A stretch of 7,687 bases of DNA from Omnitrophica WOR_2 bacterium RIFCSPHIGHO2_02_FULL_52_10 (GCA_001805655.1 MHGR01000002.1:1-7687); one strand, 5' to 3'. Positions 1-5,890 are shown, numbered from the stretch's first letter. Numbers and translations: made by a program. Notes: generated by a model from the sequence alone, not told the origin.

Positions 1-366
1 CAAGGGTCCGGCTGTTCGCCGGTTAAAAGGGTACGTGAGCTGGGTTTAGAACGTCGTGAGACAGTTCGGTCTCTATCTGGTGTGGGCGCTCGATACTTGA
101 AGGGGAAATCTTCTCAGTACGAGAGGACCGGAAGATACAAACCTCTGGTGTTCCAGTTATCCTGCCAAGGGTAATGGCTGGGTAGCCACGTTTGGAAGGG
201 ATAAGCACTGAATGCATCTAAGTGCGAAGCCAACCTCAAGATAAAGTATCGTTTCCCGCTTCGGCGGGATACAGGCTCCTCGTAGACTACGAGGTTGATA
301 GGCTGCATGTGTAAGACCAGTAATGGTTTCAGCAAAGCAGTACTAATAAGCCGAACGCTTGACCTT
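1..366 (+). rRNA. rrl: 23S ribosomal RNA, 3' part (5' end outside window)
   Basis: This is the 3' portion of domain V and all of domain VI of 23S rRNA. The near-universal sarcin-ricin loop core, AGTACGAGAGGACC, lies at 116-129; it is the site where EF-Tu and EF-G dock. Upstream, the conserved stretch around AGAACGTCGTGAGACAGTT (about 47-65) matches the bacterial consensus. The conserved GTACTAAT motif at about 340-347 and the terminal CTTGACCTT (358-366) match the usual 3' end. A variable hairpin (CCCGCTTCGGCGGG, about 256-269) occupies a length-variable domain VI helix. The mature 3' end is placed by analogy with E. coli and may be off by a few bases. No insertion or intron is apparent in this part. 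Confidence 0.97.
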
Positions 367-406
367 AAATTCTGTGATTGCTCTATTCACATAATTGTCA
401 AATGCT

Positions 407-443
407 GCATGTAGGGAACGCAGATTGTGCGTTCCCTACATGC
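407..443 (+). repeat. Perfect 16-bp inverted repeat in the 23S-5S spacer
   Basis: The arms at 407-422 (GCATGTAGGGAACGCA) and 428-443 are exact reverse complements around a 5-nt loop (GATTG). In the transcript this forms a very stable hairpin between 23S and 5S. No T-tract follows, so it is not a good intrinsic terminator, which agrees with 5S lying downstream. It may be a double-stranded RNase (RNase III type) processing site, or a small palindromic repeat that has landed in the spacer. The sequence does not decide between these. Confidence 0.85.
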
Positions 444-459
444 CATGATTTCTGTAATT

Positions 460-577
460 TTCCGGCGACTTTACTGAAGGGGCAACACCCGTTCCCATTC
501 CGAATACGGCAGTTAAGCCCTTCGAGGTCGATGGTACTTCAGTCGCAAGGCTGCGGGAGAGTAGAATGTTGCCGGAA
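460..577 (+). rRNA. rrf: 5S ribosomal RNA, complete
   Basis: About 118 nt, the normal length for 5S. The two ends pair as helix I: TTCCGGCGAC (460-469) with GTTGCCGGAA (568-577), ten base pairs including one G-U. Inside, the conserved CCCATTCCGAA, GTTAAGCCC and CGATGGTACT elements occur in the expected order for the helix III loop and the loop A and helix IV regions. It lies about 93 nt after the 23S 3' end and is followed directly by a terminator, so it is the last gene of the rRNA operon in the usual 23S-5S order. The ends are set from the helix I pairing and could shift by a base or two. Confidence 0.96.
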
Positions 578-585
578 TGATATCC

Positions 586-622
586 GCCCCGTACAATATG
601 AAATTGTACGGGGCATTTTTTT
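586..622 (+). terminator. Rho-independent terminator of the rRNA operon
   Basis: A perfect 12-bp GC-rich stem (GCCCCGTACAAT at 586-597 with its reverse complement at 603-614) and a 5-nt loop (ATGAA) are followed by A and seven T residues (616-622). This is a textbook intrinsic terminator eight bases after the 5S 3' end. It separates the rRNA operon from the following protein genes, which therefore need their own promoter. Confidence 0.95.
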
Positions 623-681
623 GAGCGGTAAAAAGACTTGGACTGAGGAAAGCATCTTTGATAGACTATGCTTACTTATAC

Positions 682-687
682 GAAGGA
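682..687 (+). promoter_or_regulatory. Ribosome binding site that sets the mobA TTG start
   Basis: GAAGGA lies 8 nt before the TTG at 696. The open reading frame has no stop back to about 378, but that upstream part runs through the 5S gene and the terminator and cannot be coding. The first downstream ATG lies inside the nucleotide-binding loop and would cut it, so this site decides the start. Confidence 0.65.
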
Positions 688-695
688 ATTACGGA

Positions 696-1310
696 TTGAA
701 TAACATAAATAAAAAACCGGCCTTATATGGCCTTGTGCTTGCCGGGGGCAGAAGCTTGCGCATGAAACGGGACAAATCCCTCTTGCAGTATCACGGGAAA
801 AGCCAAGTTGAGTATTGTTTCGAGCTTTTGTCCGGCCATTGCCAGGAGGTCTATCTATCCAACAGGGAAGAGCAATCATCGCTTAAGGAGCACAGGAAAC
901 TTCCCCAGATCCATGATAAATTCATCGACATCGGCCCGCTGGGAGGAATTCTTTCGGCAATGCTGCATAAGCCGGATACCGCATGGCTCGTCCTGGCGTG
1001 CGATTTGCCGTTCATTGATCATTCTCTGCTCGCGCATTTGGTTGCTGGCCGCGCGAGGGACAAGTATGCGACGGCCTATACGAGCGCCTATCACCCGGAA
1101 GAACCAGAACCCCTGTGCGCCATTTATGAGCCCAAACTGATGCCGCACTTACAGGAGTATCGGCAGCGGGGGATATTTTGCCCAAAAAAAATTTTATCGG
1201 ATTTCGATATTGTTAAACTGGCGCAACCCCGAACAAATTCTTTGGATAATGCCAACTCAGAAGAAGATTTTCAGAAGGCAGTTCAAGTTTTAAGCCACGA
1301 TAAGCTGTAG
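696..1310 (+). CDS. mobA: MobA-like molybdenum cofactor guanylyltransferase (NTP transferase family)
   Basis: Predicted cytoplasmic enzyme of 204 residues that transfers GMP from GTP to molybdopterin cofactor, giving the MGD cofactor of DMSO-reductase-family enzymes. The N-terminal nucleotide loop is clear: LVLAGGRSLRMKRDK at residues 13-27, close to the family LAGGxSxRMGxDK but with Lys for the usual Gly after RM. GPLGGILSA (80-88) and LACDLPF (100-106, with metal-binding candidate Asp103) follow in the expected order, and EPLCAIYEP (138-146) and NANSEEDF (185-192) fit the C-terminal part. Length matches the roughly 190-210-residue family. The start is TTG, supported by GAAGGA 8 nt upstream. 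It is the first protein gene after the rRNA terminator. A moaD-like gene two positions downstream supports a molybdenum-cofactor role, although a relative using another nucleotide, such as a MocA-type CTP enzyme, cannot be excluded. Confidence 0.85.
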   Translation: MNNINKKPALYGLVLAGGRSLRMKRDKSLLQYHGKSQVEYCFELLSGHCQEVYLSNREEQSSLKEHRKLPQIHDKFIDIGPLGGILSAMLHKPDTAWLVLACDLPFIDHSLLAHLVAGRARDKYATAYTSAYHPEEPEPLCAIYEPKLMPHLQEYRQRGIFCPKKILSDFDIVKLAQPRTNSLDNANSEEDFQKAVQVLSHDKL

Positions 1311-1334
1311 ATGATCCACCATGCCGGGCTACAA

Positions 1335-1856
1335 ATGAAAACGCCAAAATCAATATTTATCCTGATATGCACCGTTGTTGAGCTGTTCGCGAGCGATAAG
1401 CCGCTGGCGGCTTTTAACGGGAGCGGCCGACCGCCGGAAGGCGAATTCACTAAGCGGATGGACAGTTATTTGGCCGGCCGATTCAGGAGCGTGAAAACGC
1501 GGGACCGTCAAGCAATGGCGCGTTTGGGACGAACGAGGTTTATTAATAGAAACTTTAGGGGGAATATCAACAAACGACCGAATTTTAATCAGCGCCTGCA
1601 GAGGAAACTGAACAAGAAATTCAGCAATCTAAGGGCGCATAAAAGCCGAAGGTTTTCCGGCCGGCGAATCAAAGCCAATCGGCTAGTGAAGCGGAAGAGC
1701 TTGTTAACGGAGGGGCGTCGCGCTTTCCAAAATAACCTTCGCCAGCGATTACAAAATAGACCACACAGCCACTTCCGCGAACGGTTGCATGACAGATTTC
1801 AAAGGCAAAATAACGGGCCCCGCATCAGGCGTTCAGGCGCGCGCCATCACCGATAA
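1335..1856 (+). CDS. Predicted exported arginine-rich protein of unknown function
   Basis: I do not recognise a family. From ATG 1335 the protein has 173 residues. The first 26 look like a Sec signal peptide: MKTPKS, then a hydrophobic core IFILICTVVELFA, then a possible cut after PLAA. The remaining 147 residues are extraordinarily basic: about 35 Arg and 10 Lys against about 7 acidic residues, with many Asn, Gln and Phe and no Cys. Degenerate repeats of the type F-x-x-R-L-x-x-(R/K) recur, for example FNQRLQRKLNKKF (84-96) and FRERLHDRFQR (147-157). This suggests amphipathic helices or a disordered polyanion-binding tail. An ATG at 1311, abutting the mobA stop, is in frame and would add eight residues; 1335 is preferred because it puts the signal peptide at the N-terminus. 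Neither start has a clear Shine-Dalgarno. It sits between mobA and moaD with the same orientation. Confidence 0.65.
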   Translation: MKTPKSIFILICTVVELFASDKPLAAFNGSGRPPEGEFTKRMDSYLAGRFRSVKTRDRQAMARLGRTRFINRNFRGNINKRPNFNQRLQRKLNKKFSNLRAHKSRRFSGRRIKANRLVKRKSLLTEGRRAFQNNLRQRLQNRPHSHFRERLHDRFQRQNNGPRIRRSGARHHR

Positions 1857-1885
1857 CAGAACATAGGGTAAGCATTGATGATGCC

Positions 1886-2128
1886 ATGAAAACAATATTT
1901 TTAACTTATTTCGCCTACTTAAAGGATCAGTCCGGCATTGACCAGGAGACAATCAAAACCGCGGCGAACACGTTGGGAGAACTCTATGGCGAGATACAGG
2001 TGAAATACGGCATTGGTCTGGCAGTCAAAGATATAAAGGTGGCGGTCAATGATCATTTTACTTCATTGGAAGAACGACTGTGCCATGGTGACCGCGTGGT
2101 ATTTATTCCGCCCATAGCGGGTGGTTAG
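1886..2128 (+). CDS. moaD: MoaD-like sulfur carrier protein (ubiquitin fold)
   Basis: An 80-residue protein with the layout of the small subunit of molybdopterin synthase. It starts with a beta strand (KTIFLTYFAYLKDQSG), carries a central helix (TLGELYGEIQVKYG), then VAVNDHF, and ends with DRVVFIPPIAGG. The C-terminal Gly79-Gly80 is the signature. In the family the terminal glycine is adenylated by a MoeB-type enzyme and turned into a thiocarboxylate, which donates sulfur to precursor Z together with MoaE. No MoaE or MoeB is visible here. ThiS and other sulfur carriers share the fold and the Gly-Gly end, but the F/Y-A-xLK-xxxG start and VAVN motif favour MoaD, as does the nearby mobA. ATG 1886 gives the expected length; the purine run AGGG at 1865 is too far away to be a convincing ribosome site. 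Confidence 0.87.
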   Translation: MKTIFLTYFAYLKDQSGIDQETIKTAANTLGELYGEIQVKYGIGLAVKDIKVAVNDHFTSLEERLCHGDRVVFIPPIAGG

Positions 2129-2180
2129 CAGCATATATACAAGCAGCCGTGTTTTAAACCTCAATCGTAACTTTGAAAAA

Positions 2181-2207
2181 TTACCGTCTGCTATTGTTAA
2201 ACGGTGA
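2181..2207 (+). promoter_or_regulatory. Possible hairpin sequestering the hemA ribosome binding site
   Basis: TTACCGT (2181-2187) can pair with ACGGTGA (2201-2207) over seven positions, one of them T-G, around a 13-nt loop. The right arm contains the presumed hemA Shine-Dalgarno GGTGA (2203-2207), 7 nt before ATG 2215. If it forms, translation of the first haem-pathway enzyme could be dampened. The stem is short, so this is tentative. Confidence 0.3.
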
Positions 2208-2214
2208 ATACTTG

Positions 2215-3294
2215 ATGAACATTATCACATTTGGACTCAATCACAAAACTGCCCCTATTGAGATTAGGGAAAAATTATATTTAAATTCGACGCAACAGGA
2301 ATTGTTGCTCAGCGAATTAAAGGGGAACCCTGCTGTCTTGGAGGGGTGCGTCCTTTCAACATGCAACCGTGTGGAAGTTTATGCCCGTGTGATTGATTTG
2401 GATATCGACATTCGTTCGCTTATGCGGCTAATCTTTCAAATTAAAAAGGTTGCGTATACTGAAGACTTTGACAAGTATTTTTATGTTTATTCAGGGCACG
2501 CGGCAATTCGTCATTTATTCGCGGTTGCGGCGGGTCTGGATTCGCTGGTGATTGGTGAGGAGCAAATTCTGGGGCAGGTTAAACTTTCCTTCGCAAAGGC
2601 GAAAGAGTCCGGCATGCTCCACCGCTATTTTAACATTCTGTCGGATATGGCGATCCGCAGCGGGAAAAAAGCCAGGAACGAAACAAACATCAGTTTCGGC
2701 GGTTCCTCATTGAGCTGGGCCGCCGTGGTTAAGGCGGAAGAGATCTTCGGTGACTTATCCAACAGGACAATTTTAGTTATTGGAGCCGGGGAAATGAGCG
2801 AGCTTGCGGTTGGACATATTCAAAACAAAACATTTCGGAAACTTTATCTTATGAATCGTACTCAGAGCAACGCGCAAGCGCTTGCGAACCGCTGCGGCGG
2901 CGAAGCTGTTCCTTTCTGCGACCTTAAAGAGATATTAAGTGAGGCTGATGTTTGTCTTTGCTCCGCGGGTGCCCCGCATTACCTTGTGGAATGTGATATC
3001 GTTAAACGGGTTATGACAAGCCGAGGGGGAAGGCCCTTGGTTTTTATTGACCTTTCGATGCCCAGAAACATTGATCCGTATGTTGCATCGATTGAAAATG
3101 TCCGGCTCTATCAAATTGATGACCTTAAGGAAGTGGTTGATTCATCCATGAAACTACGATCTGAAGCCATCCTAGCCGTCAATCGCATCATTGAGGATAA
3201 GTTACGCGAATACCAACTCAAGGTTCAAAAGCTGGAACAAGCCGATCGAGCCCGCCTGGGGGATCCCTCGCACATCCACCATCCAACCAACTGA
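2215..3294 (+). CDS. hemA: Glutamyl-tRNA reductase, lacking the C-terminal dimerisation domain
   Basis: Reduces glutamyl-tRNA(Glu) to glutamate-1-semialdehyde with NADPH, the first committed step of the C5 tetrapyrrole pathway. From ATG 2215 it has 359 residues and begins MNIITFGLNHKTAPIEIREK, the family N-terminus. Catalytic Cys50 lies in STCNRVEVY (48-56). The conserved helix segment AIRHLFAVAAGLDSLVIGEE runs 97-116. The NADPH domain shows VIGAGEMSELA (188-198), NRT (214-216) and FIDLSMPRNIDP (277-288). An in-frame TTG at 2173 would add 14 residues before the conserved start and is rejected; GGTGA 7 nt upstream supports 2215. Known enzymes are about 410-460 residues, and here the protein stops soon after the spinal helix begins, in the tail PSHIHHPTN. 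Only 52 bases separate it from hemH, so the missing roughly 80-100 residues are not hidden by a nearby frameshift. Confidence 0.93.
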   Translation: MNIITFGLNHKTAPIEIREKLYLNSTQQELLLSELKGNPAVLEGCVLSTCNRVEVYARVIDLDIDIRSLMRLIFQIKKVAYTEDFDKYFYVYSGHAAIRHLFAVAAGLDSLVIGEEQILGQVKLSFAKAKESGMLHRYFNILSDMAIRSGKKARNETNISFGGSSLSWAAVVKAEEIFGDLSNRTILVIGAGEMSELAVGHIQNKTFRKLYLMNRTQSNAQALANRCGGEAVPFCDLKEILSEADVCLCSAGAPHYLVECDIVKRVMTSRGGRPLVFIDLSMPRNIDPYVASIENVRLYQIDDLKEVVDSSMKLRSEAILAVNRIIEDKLREYQLKVQKLEQADRARLGDPSHIHHPTN

Positions 3295-3310
3295 TGTGCG
3301 GGCCTGTTTT
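3267..3310 (+). terminator. Weak possible terminator overlapping the hemA stop
   Basis: CGCACATC (3269-3276) pairs perfectly with GATGTGCG (3293-3300), extended by a T-G and a C-G pair to 3267 and 3302, around a 16-nt loop. The hemA stop TGA (3292-3294) sits in the right arm. A modest T-run (3307-3310) follows a few bases later. The long loop and poor T-tract make this at best a partial terminator or attenuator. Confidence 0.35.
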
Positions 3311-3312
3311 GC

Positions 3313-3340
3313 TTGATAATCATGTATTTTATGTTAATAT
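3313..3340 (+). promoter_or_regulatory. Candidate promoter just upstream of hemH
   Basis: TTGATA (3313-3318, five of six matches to the -35 consensus), a 16-nt spacer and TAATAT (3335-3340, four of six matches to -10) are followed six bases later by the hemH ATG at 3347. With normal spacing the transcript would start at or very near the A of the start codon, giving a leaderless message. This agrees with the absence of a Shine-Dalgarno sequence before that ATG. Predicted by eye only. Confidence 0.35.
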
Positions 3341-3346
3341 CGTGTC

Positions 3347-4702
3347 ATGAACGAATATTCCGCCAGTCTGTATCCCTATATTTTGCTTGCCTTAACCTCA
3401 TTGCTGGTCAACATCCCTTTAGGGTATATTCGGGAAAACACGCCGAAATTTTCACTGCCGTGGTTATTTTGGATTCATGCATCGATTCCCCTGGTTATTT
3501 ACTTACGCATGACCCTGGGGACTTCAAGACTTTTTATCCCCGTGTGCATTTTTTGGGCGATTGTCGGCCAGATATGGGGCAGCCGCGCGCGAAGGCGGGT
3601 GATGTCACAGGAAGACGCTGAACGACTTCAGCAAATTCCAAAAATGGACATTCGAAAAAGAGAAGGGATTAATGATGAGGAGGCCCTGATTGTTTTGCTG
3701 AACATGGGGGGACCGAAAACGAACGCGGACGTGCCTGATTTCCAGAAACGGCTGTTTTCCGATCCTCTGCTGATCCGGTTTCCCATGTCCTTTGTGTTCC
3801 AAAAATTATTTGCATTATTATTGGTGGCATTCCGGACGAAGGAGGCGCAGAAACGTTATCAGCGCATCGGCGGCGGAAGCCCCATTTTTGAGTCGACGTT
3901 GGCGCAAACCAGGGCCCTGCAGGCTGAATTAAGCCGCCGGGGAAGAACATTAAGCGTCACTTTCGCGTTTAATTACAGCCCGCCATTTTCGGATGACGTC
4001 ATTCAAGAAGCTAAAAAGGCCGGCAAAAAATATCTCTTGCCCTTGAGCCTTTACCCCCACTATTCCAAGGCCACAACAGGTTCGAACGTTCACTATTTAA
4101 GGAAATCAGCGGAAAAAAATTATCCAACGCTGATGTTTCTGGAATCATCCAGCTATTATCTGCATGATGGTTATATCGAAGCATTCGTAGACCGCATTCA
4201 GGAACAGGTGCGGCCGTATGAATCACTGGATGATGTTTACCTTGTATTTTCGGCGCATGGCCTGCCGTTATATTTCCTTACCGAAGGCGACCCGTATCCA
4301 TTTCAGATTTCACAGACCGTAACGAAAGTACTCGCCAAACTGAATCGTAATGATCGCTGGATTATTGCGTATCAAAGCGCCGTTGGCCCGCTGCAATGGA
4401 TTAAGCCATCTACAGGAGACGTCATTGCGGCCCTTGCCAGACGAAACATCAAGAAAATATTGATTGTTCCGATTTCTTTTGTCACGGATCACATTGAAAC
4501 GACCTGTGAAATCGACATGGAATACCGCGCCATGGCCGAACAGGCGGGCATTAAGGATTTCCGAATGTCCAAAGCCATCGAGTGCCACCCCGGTTTTATT
4601 TGCGCCTTGGCCGATGCGGTCGAGCGGGAATTGCCTGCTGGACGAAACGCGCCGGATAGGCTGGAATTATCCGGGTCCAATCTACCAATGCAGAAAAATT
4701 AA
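3347..4702 (+). CDS. hemH: Ferrochelatase with N-terminal membrane domain
   Basis: Inserts iron into a porphyrin in the last part of haem synthesis. The 451-residue frame has two parts. Residues about 1-85 hold three predicted membrane helices (roughly 9-28, 38-54, 61-78) ending in the basic GSRARRR, which by the positive-inside rule puts the rest in the cytoplasm. Residues about 112-430 are ferrochelatase: VLLNMGGP (116-123), RYQRIGGGSP (170-179), LYPHYSKATTGS (235-246), the catalytic-histidine motif SAHGLP (302-307, His304), YQSAVGPLQW (342-351) and the active-site motif HIETTCEID (382-390, Glu384). Typical enzymes are about 310-370 residues without such an extension. No stop separates the parts, but an internal ATG at 3602 with AAGG 6 nt before it could yield a soluble 366-residue form. 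The stop overlaps the next gene's Shine-Dalgarno. Use of coproporphyrin III instead of protoporphyrin cannot be judged here. Confidence 0.93.
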   Translation: MNEYSASLYPYILLALTSLLVNIPLGYIRENTPKFSLPWLFWIHASIPLVIYLRMTLGTSRLFIPVCIFWAIVGQIWGSRARRRVMSQEDAERLQQIPKMDIRKREGINDEEALIVLLNMGGPKTNADVPDFQKRLFSDPLLIRFPMSFVFQKLFALLLVAFRTKEAQKRYQRIGGGSPIFESTLAQTRALQAELSRRGRTLSVTFAFNYSPPFSDDVIQEAKKAGKKYLLPLSLYPHYSKATTGSNVHYLRKSAEKNYPTLMFLESSSYYLHDGYIEAFVDRIQEQVRPYESLDDVYLVFSAHGLPLYFLTEGDPYPFQISQTVTKVLAKLNRNDRWIIAYQSAVGPLQWIKPSTGDVIAALARRNIKKILIVPISFVTDHIETTCEIDMEYRAMAEQAGIKDFRMSKAIECHPGFICALADAVERELPAGRNAPDRLELSGSNLPMQKN

Positions 4703-4707
4703 AGGAG
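4701..4707 (+). promoter_or_regulatory. Ribosome binding site setting the TMEM14-like gene start
   Basis: AAAGGAG is a strong Shine-Dalgarno that overlaps the hemH stop (TAA 4700-4702). The ATG at 4709 lies only 1 nt away, too close to use. The in-frame ATG at 4718 is 10 nt away and is chosen as the start. The overlap suggests translation coupled to hemH. Confidence 0.75.
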
Positions 4708-4717
4708 TATGACAACA

Positions 4718-5017
4718 ATGCAGATGGCGCTGATCATCTACGGCTGTATTCTGTTTTCCGGCGCCTATTTCGGGATGCGGGCGGGTAGCAAGGTCTCGCT
4801 TTATCTGGGGATTATCAGCGGGTTGCTCATATTCACAACGGTGTATTTAACCACCAAAAGTCCGTATTACGGATATTTGTGTGCCGCCGTTATCAGCGGG
4901 GTTTTATCTCTGGTATTTCTCATCCGGGTTTCCAAAACGCGCAAATTCATGCCGGCCGGGATGCTGTTGGTGATCAGCGTTGGAGTCTGCGTTGCCAATT
5001 GGCTCCAAATTCATTAG
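4718..5017 (+). CDS. TMEM14/UPF0136-family small membrane protein
   Basis: A 99-residue integral membrane protein with four predicted helices (about 3-19, 26-45, 51-70, 79-96). It carries two hallmarks that I recall from the TMEM14 (Tmemb_14) family: an AGS-x-x-SL element after helix 1 (RAGSKVSL, 21-28) and KFMPAG before helix 4 (76-81). Size and helix count also fit. Known relatives include vertebrate mitochondrial TMEM14C, required for the terminal steps of haem synthesis, and plastid FAX1, linked to fatty-acid export; bacterial members are mostly uncharacterised. Here the gene directly follows hemH and its ribosome site overlaps the hemH stop, so a part in porphyrin movement is a reasonable inference. 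It also occupies the place where atpI often precedes atpB, so an accessory ATP synthase role is the main alternative. The start at 4718 is chosen from Shine-Dalgarno spacing. Confidence 0.82.
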   Translation: MQMALIIYGCILFSGAYFGMRAGSKVSLYLGIISGLLIFTTVYLTTKSPYYGYLCAAVISGVLSLVFLIRVSKTRKFMPAGMLLVISVGVCVANWLQIH

Positions 5018-5032
5018 GGTCCAGTCTGCACA

Positions 5033-5800
5033 ATGACGCAACACTTCGAGCTTGAAGAATACATCATGCGCCATATGCGAGACGCACAGGTATGGCATTT
5101 GCCATTTCTGCCGCCTCTCCATTTGCCCCCGTTCTTAAGCCTGCATGGCGTGATGCTCATTATATGTTCCCTTTTTCTCATCGTGCTGTTTTGTCGCATT
5201 TATGACAGAAAACAGCGTGTGCCAACCGGCATGACTAACTTGCTTGAGGCGCTCGTTCTGTTCATCCGCGATCAGATCGCCGTCAAAAATCTGGGAGAAG
5301 AGGACGGCCGAAGAATGACGCCCCTGTTCTGCACGTTTTTCTTCTTTATCCTAGGGTTGAATTTGATGGGCATGGTGCCTGTTTTCGCCACAGCGACGGC
5401 GAATCCGAACATCACGGGGGCCCTGGCTGCCGTTACCTTATTTTTCATGATTTTTGGGGCCATCTACAAAAACGGATGGACCGGCTTTTGGAAGGCGATC
5501 ATTCCGTCCGGCGTACCGGCCCCGGTGCTCGTCCTTCTGGTGCCAGTCGAATTGATTGGCTTACTCATTAAATCTTTTGCCCTGATGATTCGGCTTTTTG
5601 CCAACATGCTTGCCGGTCATATTGTCATATTTTCTTTACTGGGACTGATTGTTTTGCTTGGAATTACGGCTGTTGTTCCCGCCATCGTGCTCTCGTTATT
5701 TATCGGACTGCTGGAAATTTTAGTGTCTTTCCTTCAAGCGTACATATTCACGTTATTATCAGCGACATTCATCGGGCAAATGTATAAACCTGAACATTGA
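5033..5800 (+). CDS. atpB: F-type ATP synthase subunit a
   Basis: Membrane subunit that forms the two ion half-channels against the c-ring. Its 255 residues contain five or more hydrophobic helices. The essential arginine is Arg187 in LMIRLFANMLAGH (184-196), and the helix after it carries LEILVSFLQAYIFTLL (227-242) with the conserved Gln235. GLNLMGMVP (108-116) and VPVELIGLLIKSFAL (170-184) are also typical. The start at 5033 comes 15 nt after the preceding stop with no strong Shine-Dalgarno. A second in-frame ATG at 5066 (MRHMRDAQVWHLPF) would also give a plausible N-terminus. It heads the ATP synthase genes in the usual a, c, b, delta, alpha order. Confidence 0.97.
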   Translation: MTQHFELEEYIMRHMRDAQVWHLPFLPPLHLPPFLSLHGVMLIICSLFLIVLFCRIYDRKQRVPTGMTNLLEALVLFIRDQIAVKNLGEEDGRRMTPLFCTFFFFILGLNLMGMVPVFATATANPNITGALAAVTLFFMIFGAIYKNGWTGFWKAIIPSGVPAPVLVLLVPVELIGLLIKSFALMIRLFANMLAGHIVIFSLLGLIVLLGITAVVPAIVLSLFIGLLEILVSFLQAYIFTLLSATFIGQMYKPEH

Positions 5801-5823
5801 AGCGAAGCAAACTCGCATAAGGC

Positions 5824-5852
5824 TTTACAGAACGAAACAGGCAAGTTATAAT
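5824..5852 (+). promoter_or_regulatory. Near-consensus sigma70 promoter between atpB and atpE
   Basis: TTTACA (5824-5829, five of six), exactly 17 nt of spacer, and a perfect TATAAT (5847-5852). Transcription would begin near 5859, leaving a leader of about 58 nt before atpE. It lies in the 116-nt gap after atpB, the only sizeable gap within the ATP synthase genes. This is the best promoter match I found in the window. Confidence 0.72.
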
Positions 5853-5861
5853 ACGGCCATT

Positions 5862-5890
5862 TTACGAGCACCACGATAATCAATTATACT
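5862..5890 (+). promoter_or_regulatory. Second, weaker promoter candidate before atpE
   Basis: TTACGA (5862-5867, three of six), 17-nt spacer, TATACT (5885-5890, five of six). Its start site would fall at about 5897, only a few bases before the Shine-Dalgarno. The -35 match is poor, so it may be chance in an AT-rich gap. Confidence 0.25.

Noticed and set aside
23..335. Two short minus-strand open frames opposite the 23S gene.
   Set aside because: They are antisense to conserved rRNA, and their translations look like no protein I know.
302..413. The 9-mer GCTGCATGT occurs in the 23S 3' end and again in the spacer.
   Set aside because: It is too short to be evidence of duplication, and the flanks differ completely.
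378..695. The open frame upstream of mobA could extend the protein by about 106 residues from an ATG at 378.
   Set aside because: That stretch is the 23S-5S spacer hairpin, the 5S gene and the rRNA terminator. The conserved MobA N-terminus and a Shine-Dalgarno support a start at TTG 696.
623..695. Promoter for mobA in the gap after the rRNA terminator.
   Set aside because: One must exist nearby, but the boxes I could find (TTGGAC at 638, TAGACT at 662) match the consensus too poorly to report as a feature.
367..695. A tRNA gene, CRISPR array or insertion sequence near the rRNA operon.
   Set aside because: No cloverleaf, spaced direct repeats, transposase or terminal repeats are visible; the only repeat is the spacer hairpin.
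808..1148. Alternative frames on both strands within mobA.
   Set aside because: They overlap the well-conserved NTP transferase frame and show no family motifs.
2173..2214. TTG at 2173 as the hemA start.
   Set aside because: It adds 14 residues before the conserved family N-terminus and lacks a Shine-Dalgarno, whereas ATG 2215 has GGTGA 7 nt upstream.
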